Program-made: the position numbers and the translations under genes
In this document: positions 47,944 to 58,960 of the stretch, in pieces
Layout: each line of letters opens with the position of its first letter
Position numbering within the stretch: the stretch's first letter is position 1
DNA from: Gossypium raimondii
Lineage: Eukaryota; Streptophyta; Magnoliopsida; Malvales; Malvaceae
Length of the DNA: 64,000 nt
Direction of reading: 5' to 3'
Assembly: GCF_025698545.1 (NCBI RefSeq)
Contig: NC_068569.1
Coordinates: 25,668,001-25,732,000 of the forward strand
The notes under the pieces: generated by a model
The model's database searches: none
Seen by the model: only the letters and a program-made list of their open reading frames with translations
Told to the model about the DNA's origin: nothing

Positions 47944-50900
47944 ATGGAAGATCATGCTGATTCTTCCATGCTTTCTAATGGCTTGGTATTCATACCTTAA
48001 TCTCATTCCAATTTAGCTTTTTAATTATTTTCTTCAATTTTGTTGTTGTTGTTGTTGTTGTTGTTCATTTTCTTGGTTTTTGGATGTTTTTTTAGTTAGT
48101 GCCGGTAAAGAGGAGCATTGATGATTTGGAGGAAAGACATGAAATTTCACCTAAGAGAACCAAAATGACTGATCTTAATTCTGTCAATTTCTCTGAAGGT
48201 AAACTTTAATGCTATTTTTATTTGGGTGGGGAGGGGTGTGTTGTTCATTTGAATTATTGGTAAAGTAATAATCTTAAATCATTCCAACTTTTTTTTTTGC
48301 CAAGTAAATTAGAACTGATTATTGTGTTGGCAGCCTCATTTATGCCCCTTTTGTCCCCCCGGTTGAGTTTGGGAATCAAAGTTCATAATGAAGTCTAGAT
48401 TGAAAGCAATTTTTTTTTGGGGGGTTGTCACTATTTTATACTTGTAAATGTAACTTTAAGCTTTTGAATGTTTCCTTCCTTTTCCTTTCATTTATGCTTA
48501 TGCAACAGAAAACAATGCCCAAAATTCCAAATCTGTAAAAAGAAGAGAATCTAGACACCAATTGCAGTTAAGTGGAGAAGAGGTGGAGGTATCTCAAGTT
48601 ACTGAGGTACCATTAAACTTCAACTTTGATGGTTCTCTAATTGAAAGAACTAATGGGGAAAAGTTGTTGGCAGTGGTCCATCCTGTCTCTCTTTCTCTTG
48701 ATCTCAACACTGAGATTTGCACTGCTATCAATGAATCCTCTGATATCAATCCGGAATGCGAAGAAAACTTCGACCAATTGTGTTCACAAGAGAGTCGTTG
48801 TGTAAGCTCCAATGGAATTGGCTTGGGTTTGAATGTGGAAGATGTTTCTAGCTCGATAAACCACGAATTAATTCATCAAAAACATGTCAAGAGTTTGAAG
48901 ACAAGGGATGTTTCTGACTGTGGAAGTTCTCTTGGTCTTGTGGGGGAGAAAGACTCATTGAGGGTTTGGAAAGAGATGAAGCAAAATGGTTTTCTTTCAT
49001 CTTCTCATGGAGGTTTATCTATGCAAAGTGGTTTAGTGTCAACTTCTCATGGTGGAAGATCAGTGCCGAAGCATTGTGGGAGGAAAAGTAAGAATCATAC
49101 GCTCAAGAAGAAGATGGAACTTGCAAAGAAAGAACAGGTTGACAGGTTCACAAAAATTGCTGGTCCAAGTGGACTGCTCAATGGATTAAACCCTGGGATT
49201 GTAAATCATGTTAGAAATAGAAAACAGGTCCATTCCTTAATAGATGCCTTAGTAAAGTCTGAAAAACTAGAAAATTTGCATCCCGGGAGCAAACAGGCAA
49301 GTCATGTCCAGAGTGGATCTAAAGATGACGATGGCAATAAGGATCAGGGAAGTATGGACGGTGAGCCTCCCAATGTTACATCTATAAGCAATAAAGCAAG
49401 AGGTTATCCAGTGCCAATGCATAAGTCAATTTCCTCAATAATAGAAAAAATAAGTAGAGATGGTGACTTAAGCATGTTAGGCCCAATCGGTGAGGATGAT
49501 ACACTCACATTGAAGTTGTCATCATCAACGAAGGCGTTTGAAAGTGCTGCTTGCTCTTTGTCTAATGAGGAATCAGCAAACATTACCAGTGCCACTTCTC
49601 TTTCAGTAAAAGGTCAGAATTTGTATTGGTTGCTAATTCTTTATTTTAGACCATCCTTGTAAAAGATGTTAGTTGAGTGATGCCCAAAGAGGGCTCATGC
49701 TTTAACATATTCATCTTTGTTCATAAAAGAAAAAAAAAAGGGTGACCAAGCAAGATTTAGATATCCTAAGATATTTGTAGTTTCTACCCGAAAAAAAAAA
49801 GAACTATCTGGAACCCACTGCTTTTGGTCTTGCGATTGTAATGGAGAAAGACTTCCCAAACTAATAAAAATGAGACATTGTTTTCAGCTGCAACTGTCGC
49901 ATCTCAATGGTTGGAACTTCTTCAGCAAGATATTAAAGGGCGTCTTTCTGGTATTTTTCTTTCACTCAAATCATTATTAGACGTTTAGAGAGTGGGACAT
50001 GTACTTATGTACCCTTTTTGTTGTGCAATGCTCTGCATTGGCAGCACTGCAACGTAGCAAGAAAAAAGTAAGAGCTGTAGTTACTACAGAACTACCTTTT
50101 CTCATATCAAAAGAATTCTCCTCTAACCAAGGGGGTGATCCCAATGTCAAAAGAAATGCTGCTGATGGATTTTCCCATGATGCTACTGCTGAGATGCATA
50201 GAGCAAGATGGAGTGCAATGTTTGATCGGATGGATAAAGCTCTTTCTGAAGAAGAGAAACAACTAGTAAGCTCCAAAAAGCTTGTTATGTTTACTGTCTC
50301 TAGTGTTAGTTTGGAAGAGAAGGGACTTACGCATTGCTGTCTTTTTTTTTCTTGGTTTGAGCATGGTATCATTCATGTCCGTTTTACGGTCCATGAATAA
50401 TTCTTTCAGGGTTCAAGGCTACCCCTCCCAATAATGTCAACTCTAGGGTTTGAACATGAGTTCTCTTCTTGAGAGTGCAATGTGCCTTACTACTGCACTC
50501 AACACTTGTTACATTGTTGTCTAATTTAAACCTTGGTATTCTTTTTACCAATAATTCCTTGCCAATAAGAAAGTTGGATAACGTGATCCTACCTTTTAGT
50601 CAAGCCTAGAGTACTTGATTGAATTTTACCTCTTCAAGTTCATTTTTTTCTTCTCAGTTTACTTCTATTTAAGTAGAATATATATATAGGCCCAATTTTA
50701 AGTAGCATATTTATGTTTAGAAACAAGGGTATTTCTTGATATTTCTTATTTTCCCACTTTTATTCCAGGAAGTTTGGTTGAACCAAATAAACGGGATGCA
50801 ATTGCTTTGTCATCAGGGCTTGCAGCATATGCATTGGAATGTACTTTACAATTTACCACAACAAACAGTATCAGGAAACAACATCAGGTTTGAGTATAGT

Positions 50901-51551
50901 TTTAATCTTATTTTGCTATTAAGATAGTTGGATATTCTGTTATTTTTATTTTCTTTAATATCCATTGGAACTTCTCATTGACAAATAAGTTCATTATGGT
51001 GACTAAAAATGTTGAATTTGGGCATCCAATATCAAATTGTATTTTGTTGCTTTATTCGTCATCCGAGTCTATAATTTTGCTTTTATGCTAAGGATTTAAA
51101 ACAGTTTTGTACTTTTTATTCTTCGAAATCTTGATGTTGACTGTTGCCTTTGAGATATCATTTCTATGTTATTTAGGATGAACATTGCATTAGATTAAGC
51201 AAGTTCAGATGCAGGCTGAAGATTCATTCATCTTACTACAGAAATATGGCCTGGTGGCAAAGATAATATAGCTCAAGAATAAAGCTGAAATTAAAAACTA
51301 ATGATATCCATCTGCTTGTTCCTGCATTTTATGTTGACTGGTGAATATGAACTTTTCTAGAACTAAAATGAAGATTCAGCACTGGCTGTAAAGCAGAGAT
51401 TCATGAACAATATTATGATATAGTCATGTTCTCGTGCAGATCAGGGATCGGGGATAGCTTTGACCGGGAATTGGCTGTAATGGCAGCTGCTGCTTCCATT
51501 TATTCAACGTGTGATTTCATGTTGTCGAAGGAGAATGTACTCCAAACCTAG
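47944..51551 (+). CDS. Unrecognised plant protein with EAR-like motif, probably nuclear (587 aa)
   Basis: Seven exons join in frame through GT-AG introns: 47944-47985, 48096-48198, 48509-49612, 49888-49950, 50045-50265, 50769-50887 and 51440-51551. The start is the first Met of an open first exon. Features: basic SPKRTK (about 32-37) and RKSKNHTLKKK clusters suggest nuclear import; LSLDL (110-114) fits the LxLxL form of the EAR repression motif. The long middle exon is Ser-rich and mostly low in predicted order. The C-terminal 190 residues (WLELLQQDIKGRLSALQRSKKK, EMHRARWSAMFDRMDKAL, EEEKQLEVWLNQ, GIGDSFDRELAV) look helical and conserved in composition. I do not recognise the family. No damage was seen, so the gene is probably functional. 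Intron 1 holds a (TTG)n run. Confidence 0.8.
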
Positions 51552-53117
51552 ATTGAATTTTCTTAATGCTATCCTAGTAACATCAATGTTCATTAACTGC
51601 ATACTAGTTTGATATAGCGTTGCTGGGTTGTGAATTTCTAATAGAACTGGGCAGGCAGTGCCTTGGCCTGTTGGTTAAATGGTAGACTTACAACTTTAGT
51701 TCCTTTTAAATATTAAATCCTTTAAGAATCTACATTAAATAAAAAAAATTGTATTTTTGTTTAAAATTTCAATTGAAGTTATTGTAATACTATCTTTTTA
51801 GCTGACCTCTAAAACTTGTAAATTTATGTCGCTCCCATCAAACAATAATTGGCTTTGGCTTTGCCCTTCATCTTTTATATAGTTTTGTTTTTTATTTTGT
51901 ACAAAAAAATGAAAGTTAAATTGTTAAAACTTTGTAATATCAACCCAGAGGTCCTTGTACTAGTAGAAAGTTCATTTTAATTATTTTACTAAAAATTGCT
52001 ACCAATCAATTCTTGTACATTGACAAACGCTTACATTTTTTGGTTTTTGACAGAGTAAGTACAATTAAGATTCCCCAGCACCTTTTAGTGTCTAAGTTAC
52101 ATACATAATGTAGAGTTAAACTCTACGGTAAAGGAGCTTAAAAGGGAGATGCAGGGTGCTCTCAATGTTATTATAGATATGCTAACCCAAAAGTATCATG
52201 CTTTGAGGAAAGAAATGGAAGAGTTCATGGGGGAACTTGTTTCGTGAGAAGAAGTCGTGGTAATGATAGGTTAAATGTGACAACCAAGCACAAAATTGAA
52301 GTCTAATTTGAAGCAGTTCAAGGGATAAGTTTGCGAAGGATGTGGACAACTTTTTTATGTGGAAATGGAGCAATACTTTCGCATTCACGTTGCCAAGGTA
52401 AATAGTTCCTATGTATTTTACCATACCACTCTTTTGTGGTGGTGTCATAGGTGTATAAATTAAACCTGTAGCCGCATCGTTCTTGAAATTTGGATACCTA
52501 AACTTAATTTGATTAATTTTAGGTTTTATGTTTTTCGAACTGATCAATTTTAGTTTATTTATTTTTAAAATTTAAAATTTTAGTCATGACTCAAATAATA
52601 ATAGTTAAATTTGTTGGGTTAAATTCGGTTATTAATTGTTTATTTGTTGCAAAAATTATTAATTTTTACTATGTATACAGATTGTAAATTTAGTTCATAT
52701 TCTCTAATTGGATCATTCTAAATCCTTATACTTTTTAAATTTTGAAATGTCGGTCTTGACGCAAGTGACAATCAACGATTCACTAACTGAATTTTTAGTG
52801 AGTATTAATATGTTAAAATAACAAGCTAACATGACATTACACATGAGAGTATGTTTGACGCATTAGATTCTGAAAATAGTAAAAGTTTAACTTGATGAAT
52901 TTAACAGTTATCAACTGGAATTTTAAAATTGAAAATATAAGAATTAAAAATGAACAAATTAAAATACAAGGACTAAGTCCACAACTTTTGTAAAGTACAG
53001 GGACTCATAATAAAATTTAACCTTCTTTTCAGTTATAGTTATAGATCATAGATACGCCATATCTAAACATATGCTATCAGTCGTTTCCTACATACAGAAG
53101 CATTTTATCACTGAAAA
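51552..53117. other. Intergenic DNA
   Basis: No gene is supported. The part before 51700 may include the 3' UTR of the upstream gene. The region 52540-53000 has phrases common in degraded plant transposons, without visible ends. Confidence 0.5.
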
Positions 53118-54874
53118 TTAGTAGGGCGGATATAGTTGCTCTCCAGGCAAGCGAGGTTTAGCCATTGCATGCAAAGGTTTCGCCATGAAAAGATCATTTT
53201 CCGACACGGAGAGATCGATGTTAGCCTCATTTGATGGAACCCCCCATGAAAATCCTTGAATCAGCCTTGCCAACACCATCACTGTCATTGCACTTCCAAG
53301 AGCCACCCCCATGCACCCACGTCTCCCTGTACTAAACGATATGAACCTCAGTTCTGTCTCTGTTAGATCAACTTCTTCAATGCACCCATCCTTCAAGTGT
53401 CGCTCAGGTTTGAACCCCAATGGCTCGTCCCAAACCTTGGGGTTCCGGCCTAGGCCTAGCCGACTAAGCAAAACATGGCTGCCTTTGGGGATGAAGTAGC
53501 CAGAAACGATGGCATCGGCATTTGAGACATGGGGCAAGTTGAAGGGTGAAATGGGGTGAATCCGAAATGCTTTCCTTGCACAAGATTTTACGTAGTTGAG
53601 TCTTGGAATATCGGACTCTTGAACTCACCTCTGGTTTCCAACAACTCTTTCTATTTCCTCCGTTGCTTTCTGGAGGATTTCAGGTTGGTTTATCATCTCT
53701 GCCATTGCCCATTCCGCTGCATTCGATGGATTATCCAGTGTTGCGAACATCATCTCCTGCATGTATAAACAAACAAACACATTACAAAATGTTAAAAGTA
53801 AGAGAACCCCAGTTTAAAAAACATGGCAGAAACTTGTTCATTTGTGTTCGGAGATCATCTGACAGTGCATTGGGCTTTGATTTCTTCGACTGAAAGTGCT
53901 GGTTTCCCCTCTGAATCCTTAGCTAAAATGAAGGCATCAAGCAGGTCTTCAGGCTCTTTCCTCTTCCCATCTTTCCACTCTTTTACTCTCTTATCAATCA
54001 AAGGATCATTGTATCCATTCAAAACTTTCATGGCCTCACTTACAATCTTTCCATGACCTTCCAAATCCAAGGGTCTCAATCAGGGCAGATAATCTGATAA
54101 GATGAAACTGTAAAGGTGACGGAGCACTGTAAATACTGATTCAATATACTCTACTTCTTCATATCCAGGGCCTCCATCTTTACGTCCTTCCCCAAAGTAT
54201 CTTCGGTTGAACAACATCTTCCTGATAACATTTCCAGTGCATTGCCTCGCTGCAAGTCTCAGATTTATAACTGCTGACGAGCCACTATTGCTCTTGCATT
54301 GGTTGTATATGAACCTAACAAGATTATCAACTTCTTCGGTTCTTTTGTCAAGTAACGAACGAAGTCTTGCTGCGGTCATAATCTCAGAAGCCATCACTTT
54401 TCTCATTTTCTTCCATTGATCTCCCCATGGAACCACAGCTATGGTCAAGAAGCCTCGGCTAGAATACTCGGTTGCCATTGTAACAGGCCTCGATGCGAAA
54501 ACTGCATCATGTTTCTTCAAGAACTCTCGAGCAATCTCAGGTGAAGTGACGGAAATGACATGAGTGTTGGCAAGCCTGATGCAAGCAATATCAGTGTTGA
54601 GTTCCTTCATGAAGCCATGAATCCATCGATATGTTGGCTTATTTTTTTTAGATAAAATCTCGGGAATGTTCCCAATGATTGGCCAAGGAGTTGGCCCAGG
54701 AGGGAGAATAGGTTTCTTTCTGCTTTTGCCCTTCGCTTTGACAACAAAAAGGGAAACAAGGAGACACAAAACTAGAAATGTTGGTTGAACCAAAACAAGA
54801 CAAGAGGCAGCAAATTCATGCAAACCACATGGAAGAGAGGGGAACAAAACATTGATTGAAGAAGTATTGTCCAT
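53118..54874 (-). pseudogene. CYP79-family cytochrome P450, recently inactivated
   Basis: Exons 54874-53864 and 53756-53118 would give 549 residues, the usual CYP79 length. There is an N-terminal membrane anchor (about 22-46), a PPGPTPWP hinge (58-65), WKKMR (154-158), the CYP79-type DNPSNA in place of the normal I-helix threonine region at the start of exon 2, PERH (454-457) and the heme-binding [11 protein letters not shown] with Cys485. CYP79 enzymes in the endoplasmic reticulum turn amino acids into aldoximes for cyanogenic glucosides, glucosinolates or volatiles. This copy has TGA at codon 265 (54082-54080) and codon 381 (53627-53625). The ExxR glutamate is replaced by Lys (codon 399), and the intron donor is weak (GTCAGA). 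The rest of the frame is free of indels, so it died recently. The subfamily (CYP79D-like) is a guess. Confidence 0.88.
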
Positions 54875-54944
54875 TGCAAACTGGAATTTGACTGTTAAAG
54901 GATTCCTTGGTTTGAAATATTTGAGGGTATCTCAAGTGTATGGA

Positions 54945-54956
54945 TGTATATATACG
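54945..54956 (-). promoter_or_regulatory. TATA box of the CYP79 pseudogene
   Basis: A TATATATAC stretch on the minus strand lies about 75 bases upstream of the ATG, a normal place for a plant TATA box when the 5' UTR is short. Confidence 0.5.
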
Positions 54957-55439
54957 AGAAAGGATGGTATGAATCGTAGGTAAGCGAAATGTTACACGTC
55001 TTACGACTTCAATTACACCATAAGATTTTCCGTATCCTTGGTGGAGAGATGTTTTTAGTATATAATTTAATGTTTTGGATACTAATATGCTTTTCTTAGA
55101 TTTTGCATCTCGCAAATTTTGGATCTTTGCTGCATTTATGAAAAATAGGTGTAAAGTTATATCTATTAAATTTTTTAATGAACTTATATGTTTGTATTCC
55201 TGGATTGATATTATCTTATTTTATTTGTACTAGAAATTTTATCATCTATTTATGTGTGTAAAAACCATATATTTGTGTATATTTAAAACATAACATATAA
55301 TAAATAATGAAACGTTAAAGTTTAAAACTAATAATAACATTATATATGTACTTACGAAATTAAGAAAATAGTTTAAATTGAGAGTAATAGGAATTTTAAA
55401 TAAGTAAACACATAATGTTAAGAATATTAAATGCCCTTC
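54957..55439. other. CYP79 upstream intergenic DNA
   Basis: AT-rich; nothing is supported beyond a possible promoter. Confidence 0.5.
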
Positions 55440-56460
55440 AATTGTTTATTATGATATTGTCATGAGTTGATATATGAGTTAACTTGTGACACCAACTCAA
55501 TCAACGGCATTACGAATATATACAAACAGTACACGAGTGAAACGAAATGGATAAAAATGTCAAAATAAAACTTTCGTTGAAATGGTAAAGAAATTTTTTA
55601 TAAATGCTCGCCACATATATTCAAATCTCAATATTTTCAACATTTTTAAAATAAAGACAAAAGTGTCATTGTAATAATATAATTTATTTAAAATATATAA
55701 ATTTATTTTAGAAACTCTATCACACACGTATGCGTGTGGAAACCACAAATATAGAACACAAATGTGTGTTAAAAATAACATATAATAAATAATGAAACTT
55801 ATGCTTTGAAATTAATTAATAATAACATATGAAATATATGCGATATTAAGATTTAAAAACCTAGATCAAGTTGTTATTATTGATATAAACAATTGATGGA
55901 AGTAATAAAGTGTGTACAATAAAATTAAAATCTATAAAAATATCAAAATAATGGTTTAGTTGAGTGGTAAATTAAATGTTTTACTAATGAAATTGGTTTG
56001 GGGTCAAATCTCACCAATGCATATTTTTATTTTTATTTAAAATAAAAAGACTAAATTATCCTTGAATAATATTATTTATTCTAATTACGGAAGGACATTC
56101 CGTAATTTCATAATTGAGTTGGTACTGGTGGACTTTTGACCCCAACTCAATCAGGAGTTTAAATAATAATTTATAGACATACAAGTGATGGACAAAATAG
56201 AGTATGCATAATAAAATTAAAATGTATAAAATATTAAAATAAAACTTTAATTGAGTGGTAAATTAAAGATTTTGCTAATATAATTGGCCTGAATCCAAAT
56301 CCCATCATATGCATATTTTTATTCGTTTTTTAAAAGTGAAAAGGCTAAAATACTCTCGTATAATATTAATTATTTTAATTATGGGAGGATATTTCCATAA
56401 TTTCCTAACCAAGTTGGTGCCTGATTAATATATGACACCAACTCAATTAAGAATTTTAGT
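55440..56460 (+). repeat. Imperfect tandem repeat, about three units, with Pol III-like boxes
   Basis: The phrase GACACCAACTCAAT (or CCCCAACTCAAT) closes units near 55488, 56140 and 56440. Within units the ordered phrases AATAAAATTAAAAT, TTGAGTGGTAAATTAAA and CATATTTTTATT recur. The middle unit has TAGTTGAGTGG (55957-55967, a perfect A-box consensus) and GGTCAAATC (56002-56010, one mismatch to the B box), 34 bases apart, as in tRNA-derived SINEs. Confidence 0.6.
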
Positions 56461-57500
56461 TATAGGCAAATAAACAAATATCAAAATTTCTAACATGGTA
56501 CCAATATTTTAATGGAAATCGATAAATATTTTGGTATACCAAAATTTCCTTTTCCTATTTCTGTGTCGAGGCCAATAGCTTGTAACAAAATTTTTAACAC
56601 TATACCAATATTTCTAACAAGATAAAAATTTCTAATGCATACCGAAGTTTCTAATGGATAATTAAATACCAAAATTTCTAACAATTTTGTAGAAATTATA
56701 AAATATAAAAATCTTAAAAATTGAAGAAAGATCCTATAATTAAAAAAAAGAACTAAAACATATTTGAAAATAATAAAAAACTACTAAATAAACATAAAAA
56801 TTTCAACTAAATTTTTTGTCACATATTTTCTCATTACCCATTCCAAATTTTCTCATCAAATAAATAAAAGATAAACTATTTAACAAGTTTCACTTGCAAT
56901 TTAAAATTTCAAATTACAAGAAAAAAACATAAGCTTAAATTAATGGAAAAAAGCATATCAAACATAATCCCATGAAAAAGGTTTCTGTTAAATTTTGTAT
57001 GGTAGTTTTAAAGAGGGGGAGAAAAGGAAGATTTCAGTGGCCATTGCGATGAAAAAGCTTGTCGGATGGTGGCAGTGTCAGTGGTTGTAGTAAGAGCTCA
57101 GTGGTGGTGCTATTCGCCGAAGAAGACGCTGGAATCTGACGGCAACCATAAAGAAAAAAAGAAAAAAAAAACCAAAGGAAGAAATTTTTGTTTAAATATA
57201 TGATATTTTTATATTTTAAATTTTTAAATGATTTACTTACATGAAATACTAAAATTTTTAACGCTATACTAATATTTTTAATGAAACCATTAGATATTTT
57301 GGTATATTAAAATTCTCTTTTCTAGCTCGCTTGAACCAAAATTTTAAAGCCATACCAAAATTTGTATGGATATCAAAATTTCTAATTAAATATTAAAATT
57401 TTCCCTTTCTCACTCATGCAATTTGTACCAAAATTTCTAACGCTATACTAATATTTTTAACAGATACTAAAATCTCTAAATAATGTTAAAATTCCTCCAC
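56461..57500 (+). repeat. Interspersed short phrase repeats (ACCAAAATTTCTAAC)
   Basis: Variants of ATACCAAAATTTCTAAC and ATACCAATATTTCTAAC occur more than ten times, unevenly spaced, in two blocks separated by a GC-richer stretch (57020-57140). The array has no coding content. The same phrases appear briefly near 45790. Confidence 0.6.
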
Positions 57501-58205
57501 ATTAAATGCTTATAAAAGCCTAAAGAATCTTGTAGAATTTTTACGGACACATATTATTTATTCCTAAGGTAGATAAATTTGATTGTAGATAGGCGAGAAG
57601 CCTGAAAATTATAATTTTAAAATTGAATAATATGATTGTTATTATCGAATTTTTTTATCTTTTTAAAAAAAATTATGATTTAATACATTTATTTTAATTA
57701 AAATAAATAATTGTGTTTTGACTTTTGCCAACAATGATAACTACCACATCTTAGTTGGCAAATTTTGATTAAGTCTGAGTTATCATTACTTGTGTATTAT
57801 GCAGTAAAAACAAACATAGTATAGGTGAGACCAATAAAGAGGATAAAGCACGAAGAGTCCTCCCACGCCACAGAACATGATAAGGCGAATTTTTCAAAAT
57901 TAGGATAAACATACAAAAGATACTCATCACAGTTTAATTGTTGTGTATTGTTGACTTATGTACAAGAGAGTTTTGGGTGAACTTTTTTATATTTGTACAA
58001 GTAGGTTGAGCTCAAATTGTGTTATGCAAAGGTCTATTATTATTGTTGTTACTTTTGTGGCCACAACTTTAACCATAATATTATAATCAAATGTGCATTT
58101 AATTATAAAAGATTGCACACTTAATTGATTTGGTGATTCTATGTCTAGTATGTAAAAATGGAAAAATGGAAGCTATGAAATAATGACGATAAGCCACATG
58201 CCACC
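57501..58205. other. AT-rich intergenic DNA
   Basis: No gene, RNA or repeat border is supported. Confidence 0.5.
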
Positions 58206-58960
58206 TGTAACACCCCTTACCTGGTCTGGTCATCGGACCCAAGTTATAGGATGTTATGACAGTCAACGGAACAGTTACACGCAAACTAACAAATTCAAAA
58301 ATTCCAAATAACATGTGTGGAGTTATGCCTCATATTTTTCGGCTTTTCTTCTCTCATTTAAACTTTATTTTTAGTTTCTCACTTAAACTCTGGTTAGTGC
58401 AGATTATTTTAATATTATTTCACCTAGGAATTTAGCCTATAAATAAGCCCTTTTCCACCCTAGAAAAATGACCCATTACACATTTAGGTATTAGCTTTTA
58501 CAAGTTTTTAGAGAATTTTGTGTTTACGTTTTGAGGGTTTTTATTTTGGTTTTGGGTTTAGTTTTATCTCCATCTTTGAATTCTTCATTTTTGCCGTTTT
58601 AGTGAAATCATCTTTACCCGTGGTTTTGGGGTTCTTCTTTTTGCTGTTCCAGAAAATTTTGTGTTTATCTCCTTGTTGCTCCTGCTAAAGTTGCCGACCA
58701 GATTCGATTAGATAGTCGATCATTGCAGTCTAATTCTAATGGTGTCTCTGTTAGTTTGTAATTGATTATCTCCAATTTCTTAATACCCCGCTAAAAAAAG
58801 TGGGAAGAAAGATGAAATATGATCATCTTCTTCCCCGAATCGGCAAAGCAAAAGAAAAATAAAAGGAAAAAGCTTTAGGTATTCAAACATTAGACTATCT
58901 ATTTCCAAGTAAGTCTCTGGTCAATTTTTTTATTTTTATTTTTATGGAAATTGAATCATG
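58206..58960 (+). repeat. Probable LTR fragment (gypsy type) with TATA box
   Basis: It starts TGTAACACCCCTTACC, the typical beginning of many plant chromovirus LTRs, and has GCCTATAAATAAG at about 58434-58446 followed by a transcript-leader-like T-rich zone. The right end and any partner LTR are not visible, so it may be a solo or truncated LTR. Confidence 0.45.

Noticed and set aside
48594..49595. Minus-strand frames within the EAR-motif gene
   Set aside because: Antisense to a long, well-spliced exon; no own signals.
53855..54079. Separate small gene between the CYP79 exons
   Set aside because: It is the same CYP79 frame continuing after the TGA at codon 265, not a new gene.
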